In this document: positions 46,001-56,900 of the stretch, one piece after another
Position numbering within the stretch: the first letter of the stretch is position 1
How the letters are laid out: the number at the start of each line of letters is the position of its first letter
Source: Anaeramoeba flamelloides
Taxonomy: Eukaryota > Metamonada > Anaeramoebidae
Direction of reading: 5' to 3'
Length of the DNA stretch: 64,000 nt
NCBI GenBank assembly: GCA_027625915.1
Contig: JANTQA010000029.1
Location: 1,054,001-1,118,000, forward strand
Notes under the pieces: generated by a model
The model's input: only the letters and a program-made list of their open reading frames with translations
Database searches by the model: none
What the model was told of the DNA's origin: nothing
Position numbers and translations under genes: made by a program

Positions 46001-46312
46001 AAAGCCAGAAAATTGCGCAGAGTTGGCATTGAAGCCGAACTTGACATAGTGCGTGTCGTAATCTGTGATCGCATGGCGACTCACATCAGTCCCATCCTGG
46101 AAGCCCATCGTGATCCCCCAGCTTCCCGTCTGCGAAGACGCCTGCGTTCTTTGGATATTGTTTTCGTTGTCCACTTGATTGAAATTGTCCTTCCAATCGC
46201 CTTCCTCAAAGCCCTCAGCAAAGGTTTCCCAGTTTTCAGATGGGACAAACCGGACACAAAACACAACACTCAACAACAAAAGAATTAGAATTAAATTTGC
46301 TTTGTTGTTCAT
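43052..46312 (-). CDS. Secreted, membrane-anchored parallel beta-helix protein (GC-rich gene)
   Basis: 1086 aa, ATG at 46312 to TAA, no intron. Order: signal peptide NLILILLLLSVVFCVRF; a concanavalin/LamG-like beta-sandwich (about 25-220, ending GSFLYDNVYIYYPKFE); the start of a right-handed beta-helix with YVDCDNGNDDNDGTTEEAPL and KTLSSAANLITPGGTVYVLP (the GSDxxDGT...PxxTLxxA signature of polysaccharide lyase-like helices); then coil repeats rich in N-x-I/F motifs (NINLTNLDF, DINIYNNKF, VLIDHNAFRGC, FYMQNNIFTRI). A PTPTPTPTPDTDTDD linker, a membrane helix (GIAIAIVFSLIFVAAIIFV) and a short basic tail follow. Probably binds or cleaves surface or environmental polysaccharide; I cannot identify the catalytic residues. 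Positions about 43600-46250 are roughly half G+C against a very AT-rich surround, suggesting transfer or strong codon selection. Confidence 0.93.
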   Translation of the reverse strand: MNNKANLILILLLLSVVFCVRFVPSENWETFAEGFEEGDWKDNFNQVDNENNIQRTQASSQTGSWGITMGFQDGTDVSRHAITDYDTHYVKFGFNANSAQFSGFDVVQLIKLCNENWASLVSLYIVPKEGDSGMYQLTFNHGNTDDNIDFTDGWHTITIGLKFGEWEAVWIDGEEDSSLTNFDVDHQGTQYKQFYLGVNWVGGSPSGSFLYDNVYIYYPKFESIYVDCDNGNDDNDGTTEEAPLKTLSSAANLITPGGTVYVLPSVCRGPIVPRFSGEANKDDPDKIDWITYKARDGAGTASIRGSQAFEQSQWKQATTSDLPDVSSSDVSKIYYVDLSSYELEEAPVWVVDPRTDAETSYSPDGYHQARFPNWGITTSYKWAKNWATGDGATQTETCDPATEGSHCDHMEKRKLHDEENFGSSGVCSSLVGGTLRAVDGYQGYYFCKRKIVSHSTSSKTIEVDKDCLHDWSAGLGRWTRYYIEGLSCLLDQAGEWWYDVDGTKRLYVWPKNGQDDLPHLEISVIKDDPAWKFVDKRYLKIEDFKIQYWNKQGMLFHQYEGKSIHNINLTNLDFSFTDTGLELAAGHNSDPYEDDEWIQDINIYNNKFQWIAGHCMSVHEWWSNAPSNSDYQRPQIRNVLIDHNAFRGCAFYCNEACNDKANGVVLQHPNEIQFTYNHISTVAHNGLKLSYSINKNDQVQTKHTLVYKNIVEKACMVHTDCACLKVGGSAPERHIFYQTLIMRNIFAKTIGWSLAAEKRGWWSFGTDDSQSMVQGQGGFGLYLDHATGITSWRNIFFNNAFSSFYTAGTWLDAKVHFYNNLLVGSADGITVGGDDSIGDGVPQNFYMQNNIFTRIEGMEISYGNVNDDNFYAFDWDWFVSDRSPWNEKVSYASLLNRWANGGSIRYHDVQEMQEQSDWGDNAMDQEVYYQNYDETHFDRYNDPDLPDFHLLESNTKLINKGNSDFDQDFVDILTSHQFTTGIVDDEIDFGPLEYGSNDIDPTPQPTPTPTPTPDTDTDDDGDDDKTNAKNDDNSNTNTTGIAIAIVFSLIFVAAIIFVGVSRKKNGSFSLMWLSWKLSAANTFKRK

Positions 46313-46880
46313 TGTTGTTCAATACTCGTACAGTTACTGTTGTATGAAATTTGTTTTTGTGAGTTGGTATTTATTCTTTCTTTTTGTTTTGATGAAAAAT
46401 AAAAAACTTTCCAAATTGTTGTATTTTGCGAAAAATAAAAATTGGTTCCGATTTTTCTCAGTATTTTTTTGTTTTCCTAATTTTCTACAACATATTATGG
46501 TGGTCTCAGAAGGTAAAATATTTTTTTTTTTGGCTTATCTTTTCTTGAAGTTTTGCCCTTGAAAACACAAAGGTGAAATTATAATAACAAGACTTTAAAC
46601 CGAGAGTTCGGAGAGGCTTTTTTTTTTAGTCTTTGATGAAGAATTTTTTTTTTTTTTTTTTCCAAGAAACCTTTATGAGAAAATGTTCTAATTTCCAAAA
46701 ATCGTTTTTTGTGAAATGAAAAAAAGAGCCCCCGTGGGTTATCTTGTTTTTGCTATTTTGTCTTTTCTTTTGACGGAAATGAAAAATTGTCATATTTGTG
46801 TATTGTTTCGACGGTCAAAGGACGAGAATAATAGTACACCACATCTTTTCTCAGATTTACAATGAGGGAAAATAGTGTAA
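46313..46880. other. Spacer upstream of the beta-helix gene
   Basis: AT-rich sequence holding its promoter. The plus-strand frame that crosses the gene start (46179-46562) is an antisense shadow. Confidence 0.4.
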
Positions 46881-47138
46881 TACTATTATTTTCCAATTAA
46901 AAAATCAAAATTTTTTGTTCACTTTCCAAAATATTTTTCTTTTTTATAAGCTGAAGTCAAACCAAAGATCTTTTAAAAAATCATTAAGAAATTATATTTG
47001 GATACAATAAATTAAACCAAAGTATTGAACCCTAAGAAAAATTTTTAACTCTGCGTATTTGATTGTGGCAGTAATACTTAATATTTATTTTGTAACTTGA
47101 AATAAAATTTTTCATTTATTAATTGGACAATTATGGTA
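46881..47138. mobile_element. Family F MITE, copy 1
   Basis: Starts TACTATTATTTTCCAATTAA and ends TTAATTGGACAATTATGGTA, about 258 bp. The interior (CCAAAATATTTTTC, AACTCTGCGTATTTGATTGT) is shared with 49116-49373. Confidence 0.65.
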
Positions 47139-47822
47139 TTTATCCGATTTCCTTTTTCAAAAGGCAAAATAGCAAAAAACCTGAGAGGTGATAGCCTACT
47201 TATCAACAAAAGATTCTGATTTTAGATGAAAACGAAATAAACAAACTCCACAATAGATTCAAATTTGGTTCTTCAGGATCTTTTCGAAATCCTAAAATTA
47301 AAATAAATTATTTTTTCTTTATTTAATCAAGAAATGAAACACTTTGTTTTTTTATGTTAATTCGTAAGAGATCTTTCTCAAATTGTGTTGTACAAAATTG
47401 CAAATCTTTTTTTTCTTTTTATTTATATTTATATTCTTTTTTCTTTTTTTTGTTCTTCTTTAAAACCTTGCTTATTTTTGAAAAGAAAAATTATAAACAA
47501 AAGAAAAGTCTAAAAAATCACATTTGGAGATCTTAGAAACAAAATCTGTTTGAGTCAAACAAAAAAGAGAAAGAGAGACAAAAGACCCGAAATCGGGTTA
47601 CCTTTTTCTGCTACTTTAATCAATAAAGTCTTTTTTTAGAAAGTTTTCTTAATTTTCTTTATTATTTTCTTAAAATGGAGTAAAAAGTTCAAAACGGCTA
47701 TTTTTCACCCTTTTGGAGTGAAAAGGAAAGTTGTAATCCCATAATTTTCCGTTTTATTTTTTTTAAAAAATACATTTTATTATTTTTTCTGATTGACAAT
47801 CAAAAAAAGTAAACAATTCAAA
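47139..47822. other. AT-rich spacer
   Basis: Contains a short hairpin-like CCCGAAATCGGG (47586-47597) next to GTTACC. No gene recognised. Confidence 0.35.
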
Positions 47823-48023
47823 ATACTGTCATTTTCCAAATAAAATTGAATAATTTTAATTTCAGATCTCAAATATTTATCCAACTATTATATTAATCGT
47901 CTAAAAAACCAAGATCTTCATAAGATCATTTGATCATGATAATCTTGAGTTTTATTAATTTGGATCTCTTTATTTTTGAGGTTTTGAGATAAAATTTATT
48001 GTTTATAATTAGAAAATAACAGT
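47823..48023. mobile_element. Family F MITE, copy 2 (diverged)
   Basis: Left ATACTGTCATTTTCCAAATA, right TTAGAAAATAACAGT; about 200 bp, same end consensus as 46881 and 49116. Confidence 0.55.
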
Positions 48024-49115
48024 TTGTTGTTTCAATAACCCTTACCGTCATTTTGTTTGTGTTTTTCAAAATTATTTGTGTTGTTTTTGGTAATAACTGT
48101 TGTTCTTTTTTTTTTTAAATCTTTTATTTTTTTAAATAACTGTGGCTTTATGTTATTAATTTGTTGTTTTAGGAAAAATACAGTTAAGTGTAACTATAGT
48201 TTCAAATTAAACAGTATTTAGAATAGATCATATGATCATTGTGTTTTTGTACAACCTTCAAGACCAATCTCCTCATAAAAGAGATCTAATTCAACCAAAT
48301 CTAAACAGATCAACACCAAAATCCACAATAACCAAATCTTTCAATTTGAGTAAATACAAAAAAAAAATACAAATCAAAAGGATAAATAGAGTTTCTTTAA
48401 AACTTTTTTACTGATACTACACTATAAGGAAAATTTAAACACTGAAAATTAAAGTTAGACAAAATTATACATTGGATTTCAGTTATACTTCTTTTATAAA
48501 TTATTTTTTCAAAGTTATCATAATTTTATGTAATAAAAAAAGGATAGCTATTAAACTCATGAAAATCTGAATACCCCTCTTTTCAAAAATACCGACTTTT
48601 GAAAAAAACACCTATTTTCAGGGTATTTTTTTATTGGAAAAAGTTGAAATGAATTAATTTTTGATTGAACATTAAGATTGAAAAACGAATATATGTTAAA
48701 GCAATTTGCAGAAAACAATCGGGAATGTATATAAAAACTCAAACATGGAAAAAAATAAAATGATAAAAAATATCCCAAAAACAGATAAAAAATCAGATTT
48801 CCAATTTAATTTAGCGATTTCTTTTGATTGAAATATTTTGTATTATTTTCAAATTGAAAAATATGTTTCCTTTTAGACTATTAAAAAAATACTTGAAAAT
48901 TATCTCTCTACTAAGTCAATTAAAAAATTCAAAAATTTTACAATTAAAATTATAAAAAATATTACTGAAAAATTTCATTTTTTTTCAATTCCTATTAATA
49001 TCTATTAAAGTTGTAAACTTCATTGAAAATTATTATGTATAATAAGGTTTATTATATGAGTGTATTTCAAAAATACAAAATTTCCAGATTTTTTTTTGAA
49101 AAAATTTTCCTTGTC

Positions 49116-49373
49116 TTGTATTATTTTCCAATTAAAAAATGAATTTTTTTAGTTCACATCCCAAAATATTTTTCTAGTGAATAATTTATATGAAAACACA
49201 AAAATATTTAGAAAATAGTTTAGAAATGATATTTTTAGACATTTAATTAACCTACTTTAGTATACTCTAAGACAAAAATTTCACTCTGTTAATTTGATTG
49301 TAACATTAATAATTAATATATATTTCAGAAATTGAAATAAAAATTTTCATTTATTATTTGGAAAATAACAGTA
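49116..49373. mobile_element. Family F MITE, copy 3
   Basis: Left TTGTATTATTTTCCAATTAA, right ATTTGGAAAATAACAGTA. Interior parallels copy 1 (CCCAAAATATTTTTC, TTTCACTCTGTTAATTTGAT). Confidence 0.65.
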
Positions 49374-50082
49374 TCTCCACATGTAACAAAATGAGATCTA
49401 AATTTTTCAAATTTTTATGCAATTGAAATGAAATTGAAAAAAAAAATTCATTTCAATTTCCTTTTTTCCTTTTGTCAAACCTCTTCAAATCTTATCTTGG
49501 AATTGAATGATTTTTTATTATTTGGTTCTTTTTTTGCCTATATTGGAAGAGATAAGTATCATATTGAAGAAATATTTCATATTGAACAAAAGTGAATTTG
49601 TCGATATTTTGTCTAATTAAAATTCAATAAGAACATGCCCAATGACCAAATTATTTCAAAATCAATTCATTTTCAACAAGTTTAATAATGAAAATAAATT
49701 AAATCTCTGTTAAGATCATTTTTCATTGGATATATCAAGATTTTTCAATTTTGCATTCAATTAAAAGTAAGAATTTTTCGATCTTTGAATAAAATAATTT
49801 CTTTTATTACTACCAGAATAACAATATTATTGTCTAGACACACTTCACTGTTAAAAATAAAGATAATCTTACTCACATGAATTTTCAACAACAATTAAAT
49901 ACCAAAAACTATATAGCAAGTTCCAAAAATTTTCTCAACAACAGTATAAAACAAATTCTGGAAAACAACACGTTAAAATTTCCAAAAAAAAATATTTATT
50001 GAAGTCAATACGAGTTATTGAGACAACTCTAAAGGTAACTTATTGTAGAATTATTGAAATTTAACTTTGAAATTTTTTAAAA
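49374..50082. other. AT-rich spacer
   Basis: Nothing recognisable; no protein-like frame and no clear inverted repeat. Confidence 0.35.
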
Positions 50083-50310
50083 CTAATTGGGTATTTAAAA
50101 CGAACAAATAGAATTTTTCAAGTTGGTTGATTTTCGGGTTGGGAACTTCTTTGGGAAAATAAACGTATGAAAAATCCACTTCTTTTTGCTTAACTTTTTT
50201 CTTTTTTTCAAATAGAGTCTTAAACCACAATTTATTTCTTGAAGAATCGATTTGAAAAAGGAAGAGGAAGTAAAAATTTTATCCATTATATTTTAAAAAT
50301 ACTACCGTAT
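50083..50310. mobile_element. Family D MITE, copy 4 (diverged)
   Basis: Left TTGGGTATTTAAAACGAACA, right GAAGTAAAAATTTTATCC...ATACTACCGTAT. Ends are degraded; the frame 50095-50286 lies inside and is a shadow. Confidence 0.5.
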
Positions 50311-52257
50311 GCAATAAACCCATGTTTTTTAATTTTCACCCATTTTTGTAATTTAACCAATGTATAAACTATTAGATAACTGTAGAAATAAAAAAAATAA
50401 AATCAATAGGAAGACAACAACATATAAAATCGAAATATAGGGTTTTCAATAAATTTTAAAAAAAGAATTATGAAGATATTGAATGATTAAAATCTAAAAT
50501 TTTTGATCAAAATAATTGGCCAGAGAATTCATTTTTCGAATTTTCAACAAAAAAAAGTAATATTTATTTTCACAAAAATTAATCGCTATGTTTTTAGGCT
50601 AAAACAGTGAAATAATGTAAAAAATCACCCATGGAAGAGTTAAGTAATTCAAGTAATATTTGTCCAAGGAGAATTTCTTTTAGAAAAAAATATTAAATTT
50701 TCGTAATTTCAACAATTTTCACAATTTTTACCTTGCGAGATCATGCAAAATTTTGATTTTAATATTTTAGTATATCCATTTCAACTTTATGAACTCATAA
50801 TATTTTCTTGGGCTGTTCTACATATTTTTTAAATTTGCTTTTACAAGTTTGAAATTTTCTCAAATTTTAAATACACTTGAAAATCCCCAAAAGCTATTTT
50901 TTGCAATTATTTTTTTTTGTTATTTTCAATTTTCCTTTTCATTGAAAAAGAAAGAAAAAAAGTCAACGTGAAAAGGTAAAGATGATTGGAAATATTTTTT
51001 TTTATCTAATTTCTTCCTTGTGAAAATTTTTTGTGAGAAGTGAAAGTGAAATAACACAATTATTCAAACCCCCACAAGGGTGGTAACATAGTCCTTAAAG
51101 TACCATGTATAATAAAAGTATTAATATTTTTTAACTTTTAAGATTAATTCAAGAAATAAATTTAAATATCAATTTAAATCCGAATAAAGTACTGAATATA
51201 TAATTTCCTATCTACAAATATCTACGGTGTTTTTTTAAAAAAAACATAAGTTAACTTTTAGTAATTAATAAAAGGTTGTCAACAAGTACCATTTTACACC
51301 TCTGTGGTATCTATCCCAAACAATGTTTTCATTTGAAAAAAACCATCTAATGGGGAGTAATATGCTGATAAAATTGTGTGAGATTGAAAAAATAACCTCT
51401 TTGAAAAAATTCGGTGGGGATGCTTGTAAAAGAGAAAAAAATCTCATCATTTTTAAAATTATTCTTCAAAAAGTGAATTCAAAAGATTGATATCTTCAGG
51501 AACAACTCCATTTGAACAAATTTCAAAAAAAAAAAAACAAATAAAAATAAAATTAGTAAACCATTTTAAATTTTTTATTATTGTTACTTGTTGGAAATAT
51601 CCTACTTGTTAGACTAAATATATTTCCCTTTTTTTTTTTTTTTTTATAATATCATGAATAATAAACACAAAGCAAGATGGAATATAATAATTTGTTTCAT
51701 TTACAATTCTGACTATGAACAATCACTTTCATGTATACAATTTTAAGGCTAAATGATTAATTTTAAAAGAGAGTGAATTTTTTCAGAATATTTCCAAAAA
51801 AAATAATTTCCAAAAAATTAACTTTTGAAAATTTTGATCTTCAATATTTAGTTTTTACTTGTTTTCCCTTTATCCATTGAAAAAATCTTTTTGAATTTAT
51901 TGGTTTTTTTATCCTATTTTATACGTGTTCATAAATATATTTTAGTTGTTTGGACAGTTTAAAAAAAGTGTGGAGTAAAGGCTGTCATAGACTAGTATGA
52001 AAAAAATAAAATTGAAAATTTCAAGTTAGACAAATTTATTACTATTATCATTTTATCGTTTACTTGAGTTTATTCACCATATAAGAAACATTCCGGTTCT
52101 TAACAATCATGAAGTTGTTGTATTTATTGTTATTAACAGTACCACGATTTTTAAAAGTCTCCAGTATTGAAAAAAACAACCTTCGATTTGACCGTTTTAA
52201 ACTAATGTGAATATGAATTTTTGTATTACAACATTTTTAATTTCGAAGTTTCAATCT
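50311..52257. other. AT-rich spacer
   Basis: A less AT-biased island at 51060-51110 (AACCCCCACAAGGGTGGTAA) and another at 51290-51430 (TACACCTCTGTGGTATCTAT) remain unexplained. The minus frame at 51265-51450 has no recognisable domain. Confidence 0.35.
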
Positions 52258-52790
52258 TTTGTAAACCCCATTCCCAAAATTTGAACACATCTAATAACAA
52301 AAATACTTAAAAAAAATCTATTAATTTTTGTAATTTTTCCAAACCTACTATTAAATCAGATTTAAGTTGTCTAATATTAATTTTTTTTTATGAAATCATT
52401 TTTTATCCAAATAAAATGAATAAAAACGAAAAAATAAAAATCGGATGTGTTCGAAATAAAAATAACCAAGCAGATAATAGTACACATATGCAAAAAGTAA
52501 TGTTTTAATATTTTTAGTTTTTTTAACTAAATCTCTATTGCTAAATTTGTTGAAATCTTAACAACAGTTATTGATCCATCCAAGGTTAGATAGCATCGAC
52601 AGGTTGTATGAAAATTTTCTATTTAACAAAGTCAACATTAACACTTTCTCAAACATTCGAAAAAAAAAATTTACAGATCTAACGAAAAAGATTAAGTAAC
52701 TCAAAAAAAGGAAACAAATGCAAAAAAAAAAATACAAAAAATGAAATAGTTTGAAAAATCAAAATTATTTCCAAATTGAATGAAATTGTA
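52258..52790. repeat. Dispersed repeat homologous to 21200-21840
   Basis: Shares AACCCCATTCC, ATTTGAACACATCT, the inverted GATGTGTTCGAA, and downstream blocks such as GATAGCATCGACAGGTTGTA (compare ATACCATGTACCGGTTGTAT). Second copy of the TTTGGACACA element and its flank. Confidence 0.65.
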
Positions 52791-52929
52791 TTATTGTGAT
52801 TACTCGAGTGGTTTTAATAGTGTAAAAAATGTTGAATTTAAGTTTATTAATATTTATCAGAATTTTATTTTATCCATTTATACATTAAACAACTTTAAAA
52901 ACAAATATTATTTGAAATTTGTAAAAAAA

Positions 52930-52960
52930 AAATTCCCACTTTTTTGGAAATATCTATCAT
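52930..52960. repeat. Isolated family J end
   Basis: ATTCCCACTTTTTTGGAAAT repeats the right terminus of family J. I could not find the partner end, so this is a remnant. Confidence 0.5.
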
Positions 52961-53445
52961 ATAGATTCTGTGATTTTTGACCAAAAAAAAAGAAAAAAAA
53001 AAAAATTCAAAGTATTTGAATATTTATTGTGAAATATATATATAAAAATAATCTAATATTATTTTATTTATTTTTTCAACAAATGATAAAATTATATCCA
53101 ACAAAAAAAAACGCAATTGATGAATAATTTTTTTAAAATTATTTATTTGGCAAAAAACCATTAATATTTATTACTATATTTACTAAAATTTATAACATTT
53201 TATTTTATAAATTATTAATCAAAATTTCAAATTTATTAAAACACCTATAAATTCGTTCTATACAAATCATTTTCATAATAATTGAAAAATTATTAATGGG
53301 TTGTAATTCCGTGGCTGACGAAAATGTATGATTAACCTGGGGCGATATTAGATCAGATTAGATTGGATTTAGTCTTTGTGATCAGAGATTAATCAACGTA
53401 ATATAATATAATTTTTTATTTTCGTATTTATTTTGAGACAAATGG

Positions 53446-53993
53446 CTATTTTGAACGCTTTTTGCATAAATCAATTCTTTCTTCAGAAGGGAACCATGCA
53501 CATTTAGTCGAAGCATGCATACTGAAATGTCTTTTTTTGAGATGATAATCCTCCCCGAACAATAATGTAATATATTCCTCACTTTTTTTAGGTATATTAT
53601 GCCTGTGGTTTAAATAATTTGTTTCTTTTGTTGGGAAAATCCAATCAGAATGAAAAGCATGTTTAAAACCTCTTTTTCTCATAATTCCATGTCTCAAATT
53701 ATCAAAATGTTCGCCTATTAATGGTTTTCCTTCATCTTCATGGAGCTCGTAATTATATAGGTCAATATAATTATTATTTGATTTTGACCAACTGACTTTA
53801 CACCCCGCGTTTTCTTCTATGATTAATCCCCTTGCTTCAATTTCTTTATAAATTTCTTGTTGGTATTTTCTAAAATGGTATCCTAAGATTGAAATATCTT
53901 CATCAGTATCCCATGGAATTCTTGTCTCATTTCTTTGAACGGCTAATAAAGATCCTCTATCAATAAAATTTGGAATGTTGTATTTTGCAAGAA
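53446..53993 (-). CDS. FKRP: FKRP-like exon: LicD catalytic domain
   Basis: 548 nt after the acceptor AAATAG, ending TAG. Opens ILAKYNIPNFIDRGSLLAVQ and contains PWDTDEDISILGYHF, YIDLYNYE, HSDWIFPT and YITLLFGEDYH, which follow the LicD/FKRP motif order (DxDxD, xDLWxF, FPLxxxxF, LxxxYG). Confidence 0.9.
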
Positions 53994-56900
53994 CTATTTA
54001 TATTTTTTATTAATTTTTGTTGATACAAAATGGCAATTCAATGTTTTTTATTAGAACCAATTTAGATGAAAAAAATGATTTTTGAGAATGGATAAGTTCT
54101 TTGTTGTTGGGATCCTCACCCGAACTGGATTAAAAATAAATTTCAAAATTTTGGATACATCTCAAAATTCTTTTTCTTTTCTTGTTATGTTTTATTTATT
54201 TTTTTTTATTTTGATTTTTTTTTTATTGTTTTTTATATTATTTGGATAAAAAACTCCTTACTTAGAAATTTATTAATAATGCGCAACTTAGACCCGATTT
54301 AATCTTAAGTTTTGGAAAATATTAAAAATTCTATATGGGTTAGACATATTTAATTTAACTAAATCAGATATTGAAGATATTGATGTCTGTATTAATAAAA
54401 AATTAAAGGAAATAATCAAAGTACAAATAGGTACCCCCACAGGATATCCTCAAATGAGAAACTAGAACAGAACCCACAAAACATATGATCTCAAAAAGAA
54501 ACTTACAATTTCATTAAGAAATTGAAACACCTAAAATTGGATCATTTAGCCAAAGACCTAAAATTGGATGAAATAGAAAATATTGATTGAGAAAACATGG
54601 AGAGAGGAGAAAAAACTGAAAAAAAAATCCATGAGTTACATATAAAATACATACAAAAAAAAGTTGATTCATCCAAAGGTGAAGAAAATGGGAAATTGAA
54701 AGAATACCTCCGTATCAATCAATTCCCAAGAAAAATTGAAAGAAAAACAACCATACCTAAACTGGAAATCATCAACAACACTATTCAAATTAAAATCCTT
54801 TTGGAAATGATTGAATAGATACACTTGCAGATGGTAAAAGGGAGTAGATTCCAAGATATGCCCATGCTGTAAAAAGAAAATTGATGATGTAAACCACTTT
54901 ATATGGGGCTGTAAAAAATATGAGAAAACTCAAAGACAATGGAAAAAAGACCTCAAAAAACTCAAAAATTTTGACTTCAATATAATAGTCAAACAGGATA
55001 CCGATGAATTAATGAGAAAAATGAACACTAAAGAAATCTATGACATTACAATAGAATATTTCTTGACCAATATGACTCAACAAGCATTTAGGAAAAAGGA
55101 ACTCAAATCCAAATAATCCCCTAATAACGTAACACCCAAAAATTCATATGGATTAAAATAATTCAAATTTCTCATATTAATTATTTTTTACTTCTTCATT
55201 TTTTTTTCCTTTTTTTTTAGACTCTTTATGATATTTTATAAAACTAAATTGAGTTTAAAATTCTTCTAATGACCGTGTCTATTTTAGATACTCTTTGAAT
55301 TAGGAGACACAAATTTAGTCACTTCAAAATTCTCTCTTTACCAGACTAAGTGTCCAACATTTAGTTCTTTACAATAAATCCTAAAATATTAAAAATTGAG
55401 AATTTTTGTATATTTTTGATTTTGGAAATTTCCAAAATTTTGGGAGTGAGTTTATTAATACAAAATTTATATTTATGTAAATGTTATTTTTTTTTGTTAA
55501 ATTGTATATCCGACACAACTATTTCCCATAATTATGTACACACCTTTAAAATTAAAAAATAAATAAAAAAGCAATTCCTATAAGTTTAATACAGATACAT
55601 TGTGAAAATATTCAAGTTTTATAATTTTTATCTTTTTTATCAATCTTTTCCATTTCTGGAAACACTTTCAATCCAAAAAATCGTTTTTAATTGAAAAAAG
55701 AAATTTTTCAGAATGTTTTTTGTATTCAATTTCATAAAGCATTGTTCAACCAATTTAAACAAAAAGATTATGTTTAGATTTAAAAGAACGTTAGCAGATT
55801 TATTTTTTTGAATGAAGAAATGCTTTCAAAAAACAATATTATTTTCAAAACATGAAAAAGAAAATGAAAGAGTACGTTAAACAAAAAAAAAAAAAAAAAA
55901 AAAGTAACAAAAAGAAAAGCACAAAAAAATTCTTATTCTTTAAAATGGGTGTCTTATATATATAAACTATTTTTCAAACAAAATGACACACCCCCTAAAT
56001 CATCAAATAGATTGAATTTGATTGTTAATATGATAATTACTTCATTGGTGATTTTCATTTTAATTTTTCATTTTTTCATTTTTTGTTTTAATATTTATGG
56101 GTATTGAAAAGTTGAAAAACGAAAAAAGCAAGAAAAGAAGAAACCAATATGAAAATAATCTGCCAGTATAAAAATGGAAACAGATTAAGTTTGATTTCGA
56201 ATGAGCCAGATATAGGAATTAAGAAAGACCATTATATGTATTGATGCATAGAACAAAGAGAAAATAAAGAAATAAACAATTCCAACAAAATACCCAGACT
56301 AATTGCAGCTTTATATTGAAAATGATACTTTAAAGAACAAAAGTTTGAAGTGTAAAGAGTTATCAATAAAATGTAAAGAACTTTTCCCCAATTCACATTG
56401 TTCAACGGTTTTTATTGATTTTATAATTTTTTTTCTTTACAATTTTCAAAATGAGATTTCTCATTTCAAATAAAAGGGCACACCAATTTTTAAAATATTT
56501 AATTTTAATTTTTATTGTTTGGCTTTTATTGAGTTTTAAACTTTCAGTTGAGTGTTTTTTTTTTATGTTTTAAAGAGTTTCTTAAATTTTAGAATGATAC
56601 TACAATTAATTTGATTCAATTATGAATAATTCTTGAAAATTTTATGTACCCTTTTATTTGAAAAAGAGTTTATATCTAAACTACTTTCGAAAAATAAGGG
56701 CCCAGTTTTTCAAATGATACTCAGGAAAAATAATTATATGAGGAACCCTGTAAATAATCATCAATAAACTAGAAGTTGATGGATAATCATCAGAAGATTA
56801 AATACTAACAAGGTGTCTTCTTTAAAAATTTTTATACGTTGAACAAAATCTATTTCCTTTTTTGTACAAAAATTTGGCTAAAAAAATCATCCAAAATTTT

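Noticed and set aside
44384-46562. Several 80-219 aa plus-strand and other-frame ORFs over the beta-helix gene
   Set aside because: High GC removes stops in other frames; none has protein-like motifs, whereas the 1086-aa frame has a signal peptide, domains and anchor.
53446-53993. LicD exon as a truncated pseudogene
   Set aside because: It lacks only the motif start, which is found in phase on the exon ending at 62761; no stops inside.
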